Of a stretch of DNA of 64,000 nt, positions 1-10,443 are shown piece by piece. Position 1 is the stretch's first letter. Each line of letters opens with the position of its first letter. This DNA is from Spirodela intermedia (Eukaryota > Streptophyta > Magnoliopsida > Alismatales > Araceae): NCBI GenBank assembly GCA_902729315.2, contig LR746279.1:1006001-1070000 (forward strand), read 5' to 3'. The translations under genes and the position numbers were made by a program. The notes beneath the pieces were generated by a model. The model saw only the letters and a list, made by a program, of their open reading frames with translations. It did no database searches and had not been told where the DNA came from.

Positions 1-1353
1 GACTCCTGACGAGAGGAAGAATTAAAGACATGAGAGTATAATTATGAAGCCCCTGATCTACAGCTGTAATCAAGTTATGAATTGAAGTGCAACAAACAGA
101 AATAGAAACCGAATTGGAATCTTCGATCGCATGGTTGAGCAGCTAGTAACATGTATTTGTATTTCTTCGTAAATTTATATTTATCCAGTTCACTTCAATT
201 TTACCTATTCTGTTGTCAAAGAAAATGCCCATCACTGGTATGAAAAAATCGACCTTGTGCAACCCCAGAATGATAGTTTCAAGAAGCATTAGCGAATTCA
301 GCTTCACTTTTCTTTTCTAAGAAAGGGAGTATTCCCTAATTGAATTTAATATTCTTACCCTAGTTCATTGATAGGAAGCTTGAGATAGGCCACAGATACG
401 AAACGATAGCCAGTTTTCTATATTTAGAGATGACTTTTTACCCCGTGGATGGGTCTTTCGGGATCCTGGATCACAAATCATTTTTTGCCTTTTCAGCCGA
501 TGAAGTCCTGTTTTATGAACGATGATCTCTGGGTCCTTGCAACCCCTTGAGAAATCAATCGTACATCCAAGGGAGGTCTTCTGTGCATATCTCTCTCTAT
601 ACTTCTTCTTTGTGCCAGAATACTCAAGCCAGGGCAAAGTGCCAGTGCCATAAAGGGCCTCTAAAATGTTAGAGGAAACTTCATTCTTTTTGCCAAAGTA
701 ATTGCAGTCATCTAAACAAGAAGAAACAGGTACTACGTCACGAACCTGAACAGCTCAGTCTTTGAAGGCATGAATTCATTGTACGCCCTAGTCCCGGACG
801 TGACGGTGAGATCAAGATACGTATTCCTGCTGGAGAACGGCTTGTTGCACCTTTCACACTTGAAACTAGACCTGTAGATGGCCGACCTGATGAACCACAC
901 CAATGTTCAGATATCCCAGCCAAGATAATAGGCATGCCAGAGAGAGTTAGAAATGAGGTGTTCTCACGGGTTTAGGCCTGAGGGCCCCTTCCTTATCAGT
1001 GGTTCATAGCAAATTGGGCAAGCAAATATGTCGAGTTCCGGACTAGCTTCCTCCTGAAAAATCGAAGCTTCTCGACTCAATATTTCTCCATCGGCATTGA
1101 AACAAGACCACACGATTGTACAGAAAACTTTAAAGATAGAGATCCGAAGTTAGGCAGGACCCCCTACCTTCCCAACAACGGCCACCGCGGCTTTGATCCG
1201 GAACCTTGCGGGTGAATGCAGCCTCCGCCCCTGGCGGAAGGGAATCAGAAGCCCCGGATTGGCGGAGATCCTCCACAGGTCCTGTTCTGCCTGTCGGAGG
1301 CGAGAATGAGAACGGAAGGACGCCAGAAGCGTCGCGGAGGAGGCCATCGCCAC
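1..1353 (-). CDS. SAM-dependent methyltransferase, plastid type (5' part, cut by window edge)
   Basis: This is the 5' part of a gene like the complete copy at 55558..58789. Coding exons by comparison are 1168..1353 (exon 1), 968..1053 (exon 2), 746..886 (exon 3) and 1..5 (start of exon 4); the rest lies left of the window. Exon 1 encodes a 62-residue Ser/Arg/Ala-rich leader starting MAMASS, typical of a chloroplast transit peptide. Exons 2 and 3 encode a CPIC...CERC zinc ribbon. I saw no coding difference from the right copy in exons 1-3. Donors read AAG|GTAGGG, CC|GTGAG and AG|GTTCGT. The upstream region from about 1526 is replaced by an inverted repeat and a gypsy element, so the distal promoter may be lost. 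Whether the gene is intact cannot be judged here. Confidence 0.85.
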
Positions 1354-1449
1354 TTCGCCGCCTCTTCCTCCTCAAATTCCGTCTCTACTCTTCGATCCTT
1401 CGATCTTCTGGAGATCGAAAATCCCACGTACTTTGAAGCGTCCTGGTAG

Positions 1450-1472
1450 ACGTGAAGTTCTGAGCTTCACGT
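1450..1472. promoter_or_regulatory. Conserved ACGT-ended hairpin upstream of the methyltransferase start
   Basis: A perfect 8-bp inverted repeat (ACGTGAAG / CTTCACGT) with a 7-base loop lies about 100 bp upstream of the start codon, in the presumed 5' UTR or core promoter. Each arm ends in an ACGT core, as in plant bZIP sites. The hairpin is also present at 58886-58908 and 39560-39582. Copy C keeps only a modified hairpin at about 24175-24202 (AGTTCTGAGC / GCTCAGAACT). Its function is inferred only from conservation. Confidence 0.5.
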
Positions 1473-2660
1473 CGTTCGCAACATTCGTCTAAAGTAGGCA
1501 GGCGTTCAGTTGTAGCCACCTACCCCACCCACCAAAAAAAAAAAGGGAAAATTGGGAAAACATAAAAATTTTAGATTTTCGAACTTTCATTAGGCCAATT
1601 TTTTTTAAAATTCAATTACTAAAAAAGGGAATTACAAATACCTCTCCAGTGAAGGTTGGTAGATCTGATCTGCAAATTGGCTTGCAGAAGGTTATGTAGC
1701 TGCTTGCAATTGTGGAAAACACTAACAAGATCGTGTACCTCAATCCCTCCATTAATCAGGGGAGTGTCAGTGCTAAGATCACTCCATGTTGCCATCATGC
1801 CCGGCGTTTTCTCTACACTGGACACGGCAAAAGATGATTTTTGATGGTGTTGAAGCTGGCCCACAAGTCCAATCGGGCCTATAATCAAATAATGAACCCC
1901 ACCCGTCTGCTAATGGCTTTCATGGCCCGAAAATTTTCCCAAATTTTTTTTCGAAGGGGTGGGTGGGGAGTCCTTGTTGGCCTCTCGTTAAGAGAAAAAA
2001 TGCCACAGGCACAACTGAACACCTACATATTGTAGACGAATGTTGCGAGCGACGTTAGCAGACGAGTGCGGTTCATTATTTAATTATAGGCCCGATTGGA
2101 CTTGTGGGCCAGCTTCAACACCATCAAAAATCATCTTTTGCCATGTCCAGCGTAGAGAAAACATTGGGCATGATGGCAACATGGAGTGATCTTAGCACTG
2201 ACACTCCCCTGATTAATGGAGACATTGTGGTACACAATCTTGTTGGTGTTTTTCACCATTGCAAGCAGCTATTGTAAACTTGTCCAAAAGGTACCTCTCG
2301 TTAAGAGAATTTTAATTCAGAATTTGGAGCCTTATCATTTGATATCTGAGCTACTTCTGGCCATAGGGTTGAAGGGCTCACAGTTGTGAGGATGAAATCC
2401 ATTGAGGTGGATATTGAGACACTCAAAGAGGAGAACAAAAGGTGTAGAATAAATCTTACAACTAATTCAACAGTTGACAATTTTGATGACACACATCAAA
2501 GAAAATCAAGGAGATCAGACGAGAATACAACTCACATCTCAACATCTTCAAAATCAAAAGTAAAAGGTGAAAAATTACAAGTTAACTTGCATACAGATCT
2601 ACCTACCTTCAGTGGAGAGGTATTTTTGTAATTCCACTTTTTAGTAATTGATATTTCCAA
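1455..2660. repeat. Complex inverted repeat joining methyltransferase promoter and gypsy gag pieces
   Basis: Three blocks occur twice in opposite orientation. A promoter block at 1455-1525 pairs with 1986-2062. A block at about 1690-1905 pairs with 2075-2275. A short gag block with its downstream flank at 1610-1665 pairs with 2600-2655. The order promoter, gag, block, then promoter', block', gag' cannot come from one simple fold-back, so at least two rearrangements are implied. The structure recurs at about 58890-60090 in the right repeat copy and therefore predates the duplication. Open frames here (for example 1619..1888) are not supported as genes. Confidence 0.8.
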
Positions 2661-5600
2661 AAGAAACAAACCTATTGAAAATCTGAAAAATATAATTTTT
2701 AAGTTTTCTTTGTGACCAAACTCAAAATCTTTCTTGTGACTAACAGAGTAATGATCCATTAGGAATGTAGAAGAATGGTTACATAGAGCATAAATATATT
2801 TTGGCATAAATGAACCACCAAGATCAGATCATTTAGAATTTATAATGCTTAGCATGGAAGGAGATGCATTGGATCTGTATTTATGGATGGAAGATCATTT
2901 TTTATTCTAATATTTTTATGATTTTAAAATATAGATCAATAGTTGATTTGGATCATCAGCTTCTAATAATATATATCATCAACTTTTGAATGTAAAGCAA
3001 GATTGTTTAGTCTTGGAGTACATATCAAAATTTGAAAGACTCTCAACTTATCTTCTCAATATTAGAACATACTTATTTGAATGGACTCAAACCTGAGATC
3101 CAATCCAAATTATCTATGTCCAAATCGATTAGTTTAAGAGACATTATTGACACTTTGGTTCAAGCAGAAGCACACTAATGCACTCTCTAGCAAACATAGA
3201 AGCAAGAATAGCCAAATGAACAAAAGGTTTAGCTTGGTCTCTTACAATCCCCAACAATAGAGGATCATCATAGCATCTACTCTCGACAATGATCATACAA
3301 ATCAGGGTAAGGTTCCTATTTCATCAATCCCTGTCCCTAGTAAGAAATTTACATCGATATAAAATCTTCAGAAATAAATAAAAAATAGAGGAAATTGAAG
3401 ACAACTACAACTAATTGAAGCATAATTAGAGGAAAAGAAGAATAAAGGACTATGGTTTCACTAAAATGAATAATATGGGTCTAGACATAGATGCAAACAA
3501 GACCTTAACATCCTTATTGTATAGGAGGAAGATAAAATCTAATAACACTTACAAGAAGAAGACTAGACCAAATAGAGTATTGTATACAATAGGAAGAGTC
3601 TATACATAGCATATATTTCCTTGAATTCTATCATGGGCTTGACTTGACATAGTACTATGAAAGTAGGAAAGGCACTGCAAGATAAAGATGTCACAATCCT
3701 CATTGACACTAATGTTACACAGTATTTTGTGTCATAAATTGTTGAAAGAATTGTCCTTACAAGTTAGTGAATTCTATAGCTATGACATAGTAATGGGTAA
3801 TGACCATATGGTATAAGGAAATGAGATATATTAAAATATTCCATTGAAAATTTAAGACTTCTTATCTTTGGATCTTAGCAATATTGATTCACAAGACATG
3901 GTTGAGGGTTGTTGAAATACCTCAAATGTAATTTATCAAAACATTTATAAACCTGAATTTCACTGATTAAACTATGAAAAATCAAGTATGACAGCAAGTT
4001 TGGGAGTGATCCATAGGGACCATGCAATTCATGCGATTCAAATGAAATTGGTGGACGAAGTAAGGAGAAAACTACAAGGATTAGATGATGGGATCAAAGG
4101 AGATAGTAAGAAGCACGAATCAATTGAAAATTGATCGCCAAAAAAGGAAAAAATGGAAAAATATACTGTGAATGGAAAAATAGATCTATCTAGAATGGTT
4201 GTAATCAATATGCAAGCCTCACACTAATCTGAATTTTCGTTGTAATGATTCAATGTGCACCAGATCAAAGGCTTTTATAGGCGTTTCCATGACGGCAGAG
4301 CCCTCAATTCAAGTTGGGATTACGCTTTTGATAAACAACCAAATCGTGAATATTTGGTGCCAATCGAATCGTCTCTTGAAGAGCTTTATAATGGTACCAA
4401 AATATTATACGGTGGAACAGAACAAAGGTTGCACTCGGTCAAGATTTCTTGAGTATGTTTTTAAATAAATAGAAAAAGGGAAAGAACACATACATAGGGG
4501 GGGGGTTCGAAAGGGGGATCACTGTCCAATTTTGATTCGACAGTAGAGACCATGCCATATCACTGATAGTCCATTGAAATGTTGTTGAATCCACACACAT
4601 AATGTACCCCACATTGGTGTAAGTCTCGGGCTGATTCATTTGTTCTACTTTCACTGCTGACTTGTCGGTTACACTTTCACCACTGACTTGTTGATGATTC
4701 AATGGGCAGCCCCCTAATATTTCAGCCTGTTGGGTCACTTGGCTTGGCCTACCTGGTTCAGCCCAACTTGGCATGTTCCGATTTTCTTTTATTTTCTACC
4801 TTTAATAATTCCTAAAAAATACCTAAAAATCCTAGAAATTATAAAAAATATCTAAAAAATTATGAAAAATCTAGAATAAATTCTAGAACTCACAATAAAA
4901 TTCATTTATAATTATTTAAAATTAGTTATCTAAAAATATAAAAATATCAAAATATATGTTTATGTATGAATGATCGAAATATGGTGGAATTAAATGATAA
5001 TATGCATTATTTCTATTAATTTTATGCAATAAAGGATGATAAATATAGTGTAAATGTATGATAAGACTACATGTTATCACTAATGTTATTCTAGAAATCC
5101 AATAGTTGAAGAGTCTAGGGTTATCCGGGTGGATAAATTCACATTATGGAAATTTGATCATGAAATTCATGATCAATAATGACAGTCATATTGTCAAAGG
5201 AAATGCAAGTTTGACTAAAATAGGTATGTCCTTAAAGGCTACTAATTGTGAATTAAAGAGGGACATGTTTTTGCAATGGAATTACACTATCTATTGAGCC
5301 AAATATATGACCATAAGTTATCACAAGAAAAATCAAAGATTAAACTCAGATTATAGAAACAATTTCCTCAAATTTTTTAACAATGTCCAAGGCCTCCTCT
5401 TAATTGAGAAGTTGACCATTCTATCAATTTTATTCTTGGAACTCAACCAATAAATTTACTGTCATTTAATTATTCAAAAATTCAAAAAACTCAGATACAT
5501 GTCTGAGAACTATGTTCAACACGTTTCAGTCTTCTAACGGCCCATATGTTTGCCTAATACTACTAGTTAAAAAAATAGATGAAAGTTGGTAATTTTTCAT

Positions 5601-7066
5601 TGATTACATAGCTTTTAAAAAAATCACTATTCTAAAGAAGTTTTTGATCCCAATTGTGGATGAATTACTTGATGAACTACATTATATGATACATTTTTCT
5701 AAATTAGACAAAGTCTTAATATTATCAAATTTGGTGAAAGAAGCTTACATTCTCAAGACAGCTTTTAAAACCATGAAGGCCACTATGTTCAAGGCTATAC
5801 CATTTGGACTTTCAAACACTCTAGCCACCTTCCGATCTTTGATGAAATTTTCAAGTCATATCTCAAGAAATTTGTACTAGTATTCCTTGACGATATCTTC
5901 ATACATAGCCAAATTATAAAGGAGCATGAATAGCATCTGGACAATGTATTTTTATTCTCGTAGCCAACAATCTATACATAAATATAAGAAAAATGTTAAT
6001 TCAATCAACCACCATTATAATATCTTGACCAGTAGATCTCTATAGAAGGGGTATCTATAGGTAAAGGAAAGATCTTGACCATTGTGGAATGGCTTATACC
6101 TAAGAATTTGGGAGAATTAAGAGGATTCTTAAGGTTGAGTAACTATTATCAAAGATTTGCCATGTGATATGTAATTATAGCCTGACCTCTAACTCACTTA
6201 TTAAAGAAGAATTCATTTCATTGGAATTTAAAAGCTCAAGCAGCCTTCAACAAGCTAAAAATTACAATGACTTCTACTCTAGTATTAGCTCTACCTAATT
6301 TTTTTGAGACATTTATAGTTGAGATAGACATTTTATGGCAAAGAGTAGAGGCAATTTTGATGCAACAAAGAATACCAATTACCTATTTTAGTCATGTTTT
6401 TCCTAAAAAATCTTGATCAAAGTCAGCCTTCTAAAGAGAGTTTATAACTATTGTGATGGCAATAAAAAATAAAAACATTATCTTATGTTTTAATCATTTA
6501 TTATTCGAACATATCAATATAGCTTAAAATTTTCTATTTGATCAAAAGGAGATTCATTTAGAGTATCACAAATGGGTTACTAAATTAATGGGGCTCAATT
6601 TTCAAATATATTACAGGGAAGGGAAGAAGAATGCAGCTATAAATGTACTCTCTTGAGCTCTATAATTGAGTTTACTTGAGGCAGCACCTATATACATAGT
6701 GCAATTAGTGGATGTCTCAGTAATCAAAGAAGAGGTAGAAAAAGATTAGAGGCTACCTAACATCAAAAATATTGCAATAGAGAAAGTGTCCTCACAAACT
6801 TATTTTGGAGAGCACCCAACAAGTTACAAGACACTGAACTTAAAATGAGTTCTTATCATCTACAAATAAATGATCAAACATAAGTAGTAAATAAGACCTT
6901 AGAAACCTACCTCAAATGTTTTACCTATGATAAACCTAAATTGTGGAGGGAGTAGTTACACTAGGCAAAACTTAGCTATAATATTTCTTATCACTTAGTC
7001 ACAAGATGATACCTTTCAAAGTAATTTATCGTAAAGATCCTTTTACATTATGACAATATGGGTTAC
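2386..7066 (+). mobile_element. Degenerate Ty3/gypsy (chromovirus-like) retrotransposon, 5' and central part
   Basis: Plus-strand fragments appear in gag-pol order. Gag is at 2386-2628 and 2767-2900 (PTFSGE, then VEEWLHRA and SMEGDALDLYLWME). A protease remnant lies near 3690-3830 (LIDTN...QYFVS, degraded). The protease-RT linker is at 5106-5297 (SLGLSGW...LIMKF). Reverse transcriptase is at 5590-5940 (IPIVDELLDEL, PFGLSNTLATF). RNase H is near 6230-6650 and the integrase core near 6740-7066. Many stops and frameshifts interrupt it. A 140-bp insertion splits gag at about 2623-2766. The element is interrupted at 7066 by an LTR and resumes at 23109 with a near-matching target duplication (GTTAC / GTTGC). 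Confidence 0.85.
5009..5070. other. 62-bp insertion present only in the left repeat copy
   Basis: Between ATATGCAT and CATGTTATC the left copy has about 62 AT-rich bases absent at the matching place near 62458. The right copy reads through in frame across this point (ILDIQWLKSLG), the form expected of a chromovirus polyprotein. The left copy is therefore the derived state. CAT microhomology flanks the event. Confidence 0.75.
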
Positions 7067-8112
7067 TAATAAGTCTTCATTATTATGAGTTAATAATTAA
7101 TTAATAATATATTTTAAACCTTAAATCATGATAAATAAACTTATATTTATGTTAAATTAAGAAAAAGGATTTTTAGTTTATTAATGTGATTTTTTTGCTA
7201 ATGTTTTGATTTTATGTGAATTTATACATATTATGATCATGTTTTTGAGATAAAATAAATAAAAATATAACAATATATCGAAAAAGAGAAAACCCACTAG
7301 CTAGTGGGGCACAATTTTGGGACCTACTTTCCAGCCAGGCCCACACATGGTTTGGAGGCATAGTCAAATAGAGCCATGAGCTAGGGGCTCAAGTGACTAA
7401 GGACCAGTCAAGGCACATGTGTGTCACTCTGCTTCCATGTCATTAGTGGCCAACCAAGTGTGGGGCAAGGAGTGATTGTGTACACGTATATATGTGAGAG
7501 AGAGTACATGGAAGACAAGGAGGTAGAGACATATATGAGTCTCAAATATTGAGAAATAATTGATGTGGGATTAAACTCATGCTAGTAGTCACAAGTGAGT
7601 TTCACTAGTTTTATACTTAAAATGCCCCTACCTTATAAGAAAGAAATAGCTCAATGACGTCACTAAGTAAGGGTATATAGGTAATTTTCTAACTCTCTCT
7701 TACACAGCCAAATTTCACATAATTTACTTATTTAACTTCTAATTTTTCTACAAAGCGCCAGTCAATAATTAAGTCATTGAAATCATTCGCACATCGATGA
7801 AAATTTTGTCAATACTATTTGTGGATCATCATTAGTAGCTATCTAAGCATTTCAAGTACAAAAATCATAGATTTTTCAAGAAAATCATCTCTAGTTGATT
7901 GATGAACTAAATGTCGTCGAAGATGATTCCTTAGCTCATTTCATCAATTTTTGGACTTCACAAGAAGATCTAAAGATTGTCAATGTCTTGAATGCCTATG
8001 GAAACCTTTGATGTCATAGAAATTGCACAATAATCCATTCAAATGCTCAAAATTTTGGCAATCACTGCTATGATGTTAAAATGTTGTCTTTTTCTATTTT
8101 AAACTTAATTCT
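7067..8112 (+). repeat. Gypsy LTR, 5' portion, split by a copia element
   Basis: A diverged member of the TGATAAG...CACATCA LTR family starts here (TAATAAGTCTTC) and stops where the copia LTR begins at 8113. The missing 3' portion resumes at about 22624 and ends CACATCA at 23108. Rejoined length is about 1.5 kb. The flanks GTTAC (7062-7066) and GTTGC (23109-23113) look like a target-site duplication with one substitution, so this is a solo LTR inserted into the chromovirus integrase region. Confidence 0.8.
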
Positions 8113-8247
8113 TGTTTGATAGTGTCATCAAAATCTTGGCCCATTAGGGCCTATTATCTTTATCTCATCTTCTCCTCTTCTATATAAACACATGTAGTCC
8201 TCTATTCTCCTCTATGGATTTTAGGATTTTCCCTTTCATTGTCAGCA
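8113..8247 (+). mobile_element. Ty1/copia 5' LTR
   Basis: A short LTR of about 135 bp matches the block starting at 22491, sharing CCCATTAGGGC-like sequence, the pyrimidine-rich TCTCCTCTTCTATATAAA segment and the end region. It holds a TATATAA box near 8182. It is followed directly by a primer-binding site. Confidence 0.75.
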
Positions 8248-8260
8248 TGCTATCAAAGCC
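8248..8260 (+). promoter_or_regulatory. Copia primer-binding site (initiator Met tRNA type)
   Basis: The bases TGCTATCAAAGCC follow the 5' LTR. They differ slightly from the standard plant copia site TGGTATCAGAGCC, complementary to the 3' end of initiator methionine tRNA. This fixes the left end of the copia element and its plus orientation. Confidence 0.75.
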
Positions 8261-8361
8261 CTAGGTTCTCTCCAGCCACCGCCTCCCTCTTCAGCAAGCT
8301 GCCCTCCTCTAGCAGTGCCCTTCTCTTCTTGGCAGCACCTACCTCACGACGTCGTTCCTCT
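8261..8361 (+). mobile_element. Copia leader, first piece
   Basis: A C-rich leader between the primer-binding site and an inserted gypsy composite. It continues at 13762 after the insertion. The last five bases, CCTCT (8357-8361), are repeated at 13762-13766 as the target-site duplication. Confidence 0.7.
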
Positions 8362-10443
8362 TGATAAGTTTTCACTATCATGAGTTAATAATTAGTAAAT
8401 AATATAGTCTTAACCTTAACTCATGATAAATAGACTTATATTTGTGTTAAAGTGTGAAAAGTAGTTTTCAGTTGATTAATATGAATTTTTGGGTAATTAT
8501 GTTATTTTACACGAGTTTATATGATTTTTACAATCTTACTTTTGTGATAAATGAAGAAAAAGAAAAAAAATAAAAATAAGACAAAACGAGGGGGATCCAC
8601 TGGCCAGCCAGGCCCGCAAGCGGGTTGGAAGCTCAGTCAGAGAGTAGCCGCGAGCAAGGGCTCGAGCGGCTTGGACTGATAGGGGCACGTGTGTGCCACT
8701 CCCCTTCCACGTCACTGGTGGCCAGCTGACTATGGGGCAAGGAGTGGTCGTACACGCGAGAGAAGGGACTTGCGTAGGAATGAAACATTAGTATATACTC
8801 GCCTGAAAAATCGGTGCACAAACGATGTGGGACTAAACCTGTGTCACCTTCCCTAGAAAGGGCAGGCAACCGGCGCGGGTTTGAATCCTCCCAGAGTCAA
8901 AAGTCATATATTTTTATCTGATTATCGTGACTTTCCTGTAGATCGCCGATGAAGGATTAAGCAACGAGAATCGCTAGATCATCGGCGAAAGTCTCATCAA
9001 CGTGATTCGCAGAGCATTGCTACTAAAATTACTAAACGATTCGCGATAAAAGGATTGCGAATCCATCGAGTAAATCATCTCCGATTGATCGACGAACAAG
9101 CCGTCATCGGGAAGAGGATGATCCGTCGGGAGACGAGTCACCACCTCTTGAGAGTATACCGGATGCGATGAAGAGCCTCCTCTTGATGCGCGGACCTGAG
9201 GATGAAGCTCCCTGACACGCGCCCCACCTCCATCCAGCTCCTCTCCGTCGGCGACAGTCGTTAGAGAGCCACAAAGTTACTGTTTTTCCACTCCACCGAG
9301 TGACAGCGGCTGGAGATGACTCGATGACCCATTTCATTAATCTCTAGACTTCACAAGGAGATCTAGAGATTGCCCATGTCGTGTAGTGTCCACGGCCTCG
9401 AAGGCTCTCCTTGGACAAAGACAACGTGGGCAATCTCTAAATCTCCTTGTGAAGTCTAGAGATTAATGAAATAGGTCGTCAAATCATCTCCGGCGCCTAT
9501 CACGTGACGGAGCAGAAAAATGACGACTTTGCAGCTCTCCGGCGGCTGTCACCCGACAAAGACGAGCTAGATGGAGGTGGGGCACGTGTCAAGGAGCTTC
9601 ATCCTCAGGTCCGCGCATCAAGAGGAGGCTCTTCATCGCATCCGGTGTGCTCTTACGAGGTGGCGACTCATCTCCCAGTGGATCGTCCTCTTCCCGACGA
9701 TGGCTTGTTCGTCGATCAATCGGAGATGATTTACTCAATGGATTTGCGATCCTTTTATTGCGAATCATTCAACAATTTTAGTAGCAATGCTCTGCCAATC
9801 ACATTGACGAGATTTTCGCCGATGATCCAGCGATTCTCGTTGCTTAATCCTTCACTGACAATCTGCAGGAAAGTCACGATAATCAGATAAAAATATATGA
9901 CTTTTGACTTTGAGAGGATTCGAACCTGTGCCGGTTGCCCGCCCTTTCTAGGGAAGGTGACGCAGGTTTAGTCCCACATCAGTTGTGCACCGATTTTTCG
10001 GGCGAATATATACTAATATTTCATTCCTAAGCAAGTCTCTTCTCTCGTGTGTACGACCACTCCTTGCCCCACAGCCAGCTGGCCATCGATGACGTGGAAG
10101 GAGAGTGGTGCACACGTGCCCCTATCAGTCCAAGCCGCTCGAGCCCCTACTCGCGGCTACTCTCCGACTGAGCTTCCGACCTGCTTGTAGGCCCAGCTGG
10201 CTGGCAGATCCCCCTCATTTTGTCTTATTTTTTTTATTTTTTATTTTTCTTTATTTATCGCAAAAGCAAGACTATAAAAATCATATAAATTCATGTAAAA
10301 TAACATAATTACCCAAAAATTCACATTAATCACTTGAAAACCACTTTTCACACTTTAACATAAATATAAGTCTATTTATCATGAGTTAAGGCTAAGACTA
10401 TATTATTTACTAATTATTAACTTATGATAGTGAAGACTTATCA
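8362..10443. repeat. 2.1-kb palindrome made of two inverted LTR U3 arms
   Basis: The left arm (8362 to about 9383) and right arm (about 9421 to 10443) are inverted copies of the same LTR part, each about 1.02 kb, separated by a loop of about 37 bp. The arms differ at scattered bases. The turn point has short homology (TCGT) between the two strands of the LTR, as expected for a snap-back or template switch. Open frames inside the arms (for example 9504..9890) recur in every LTR copy and are not genes. Confidence 0.9.
8791..8833 (-). promoter_or_regulatory. snRNA-type promoter (USE plus TATA) on the antisense strand of an LTR
   Basis: On the minus strand an exact plant upstream sequence element, GTCCCACATCG (8823-8833), is followed after 24 bp by GTATATAC (8791-8798). 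The consensus is RTCCCACATCG, and a spacing of 23-24 bp to TATA is the plant Pol III (U6) arrangement. Exact copies also occur at 13288, 17485 and 35000. Transcription is not shown. Confidence 0.55.

Larger units (their letters stand above)
1..6613. repeat. Left copy of a near-identical long direct repeat
   Basis: Bases 1 to about 6613 match 57437 to 64000 in the same orientation. The offset is 57436 through the methyltransferase exons, 57437 after a poly-A length change near 1540, and 57387 after several small indels near 4.8-5.1 kb. The largest indel is about 62 bp, present here at 5009-5070. Differences are sparse, for example one base near 142 and scattered substitutions in the transposon part. 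The repeat runs off both window edges, so its true length is unknown. It carries exons 1-3 of a methyltransferase gene, a promoter-proximal inverted repeat and most of a chromovirus-like element. It is either a recent segmental duplication or an assembly artefact. Confidence 0.95.

Noticed and set aside
365-637. 90-codon open frame, repeated exactly at 57801..58073
   Set aside because: It lies wholly in intron 3 of the methyltransferase gene. The identity comes from the long direct repeat and no domain is recognisable.
738-935. 65-codon open frame over the methyltransferase exon 3 (also 58174..58371)
   Set aside because: Wrong frame of exon 3. The frame giving AIYRSSFKCERCNKPF fits the family and the intron phases.
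1206-1449. Plus-strand frames over exon 1 (also 39319..39559, 58642..58885)
   Set aside because: Antisense shadows of the GC-rich transit peptide exon. The minus strand gives a leader with correct phase to exon 2.
9504-9890. Open frame of 128 codons, with relatives at 12764..13046, 17237..17710, 18928..19185, 34498..34989 and 46012..46281
   Set aside because: All lie at the same place in the same LTR family, on one or the other strand, with no start context, no domain and indels that change frame between copies. They are GC-rich LTR shadows.
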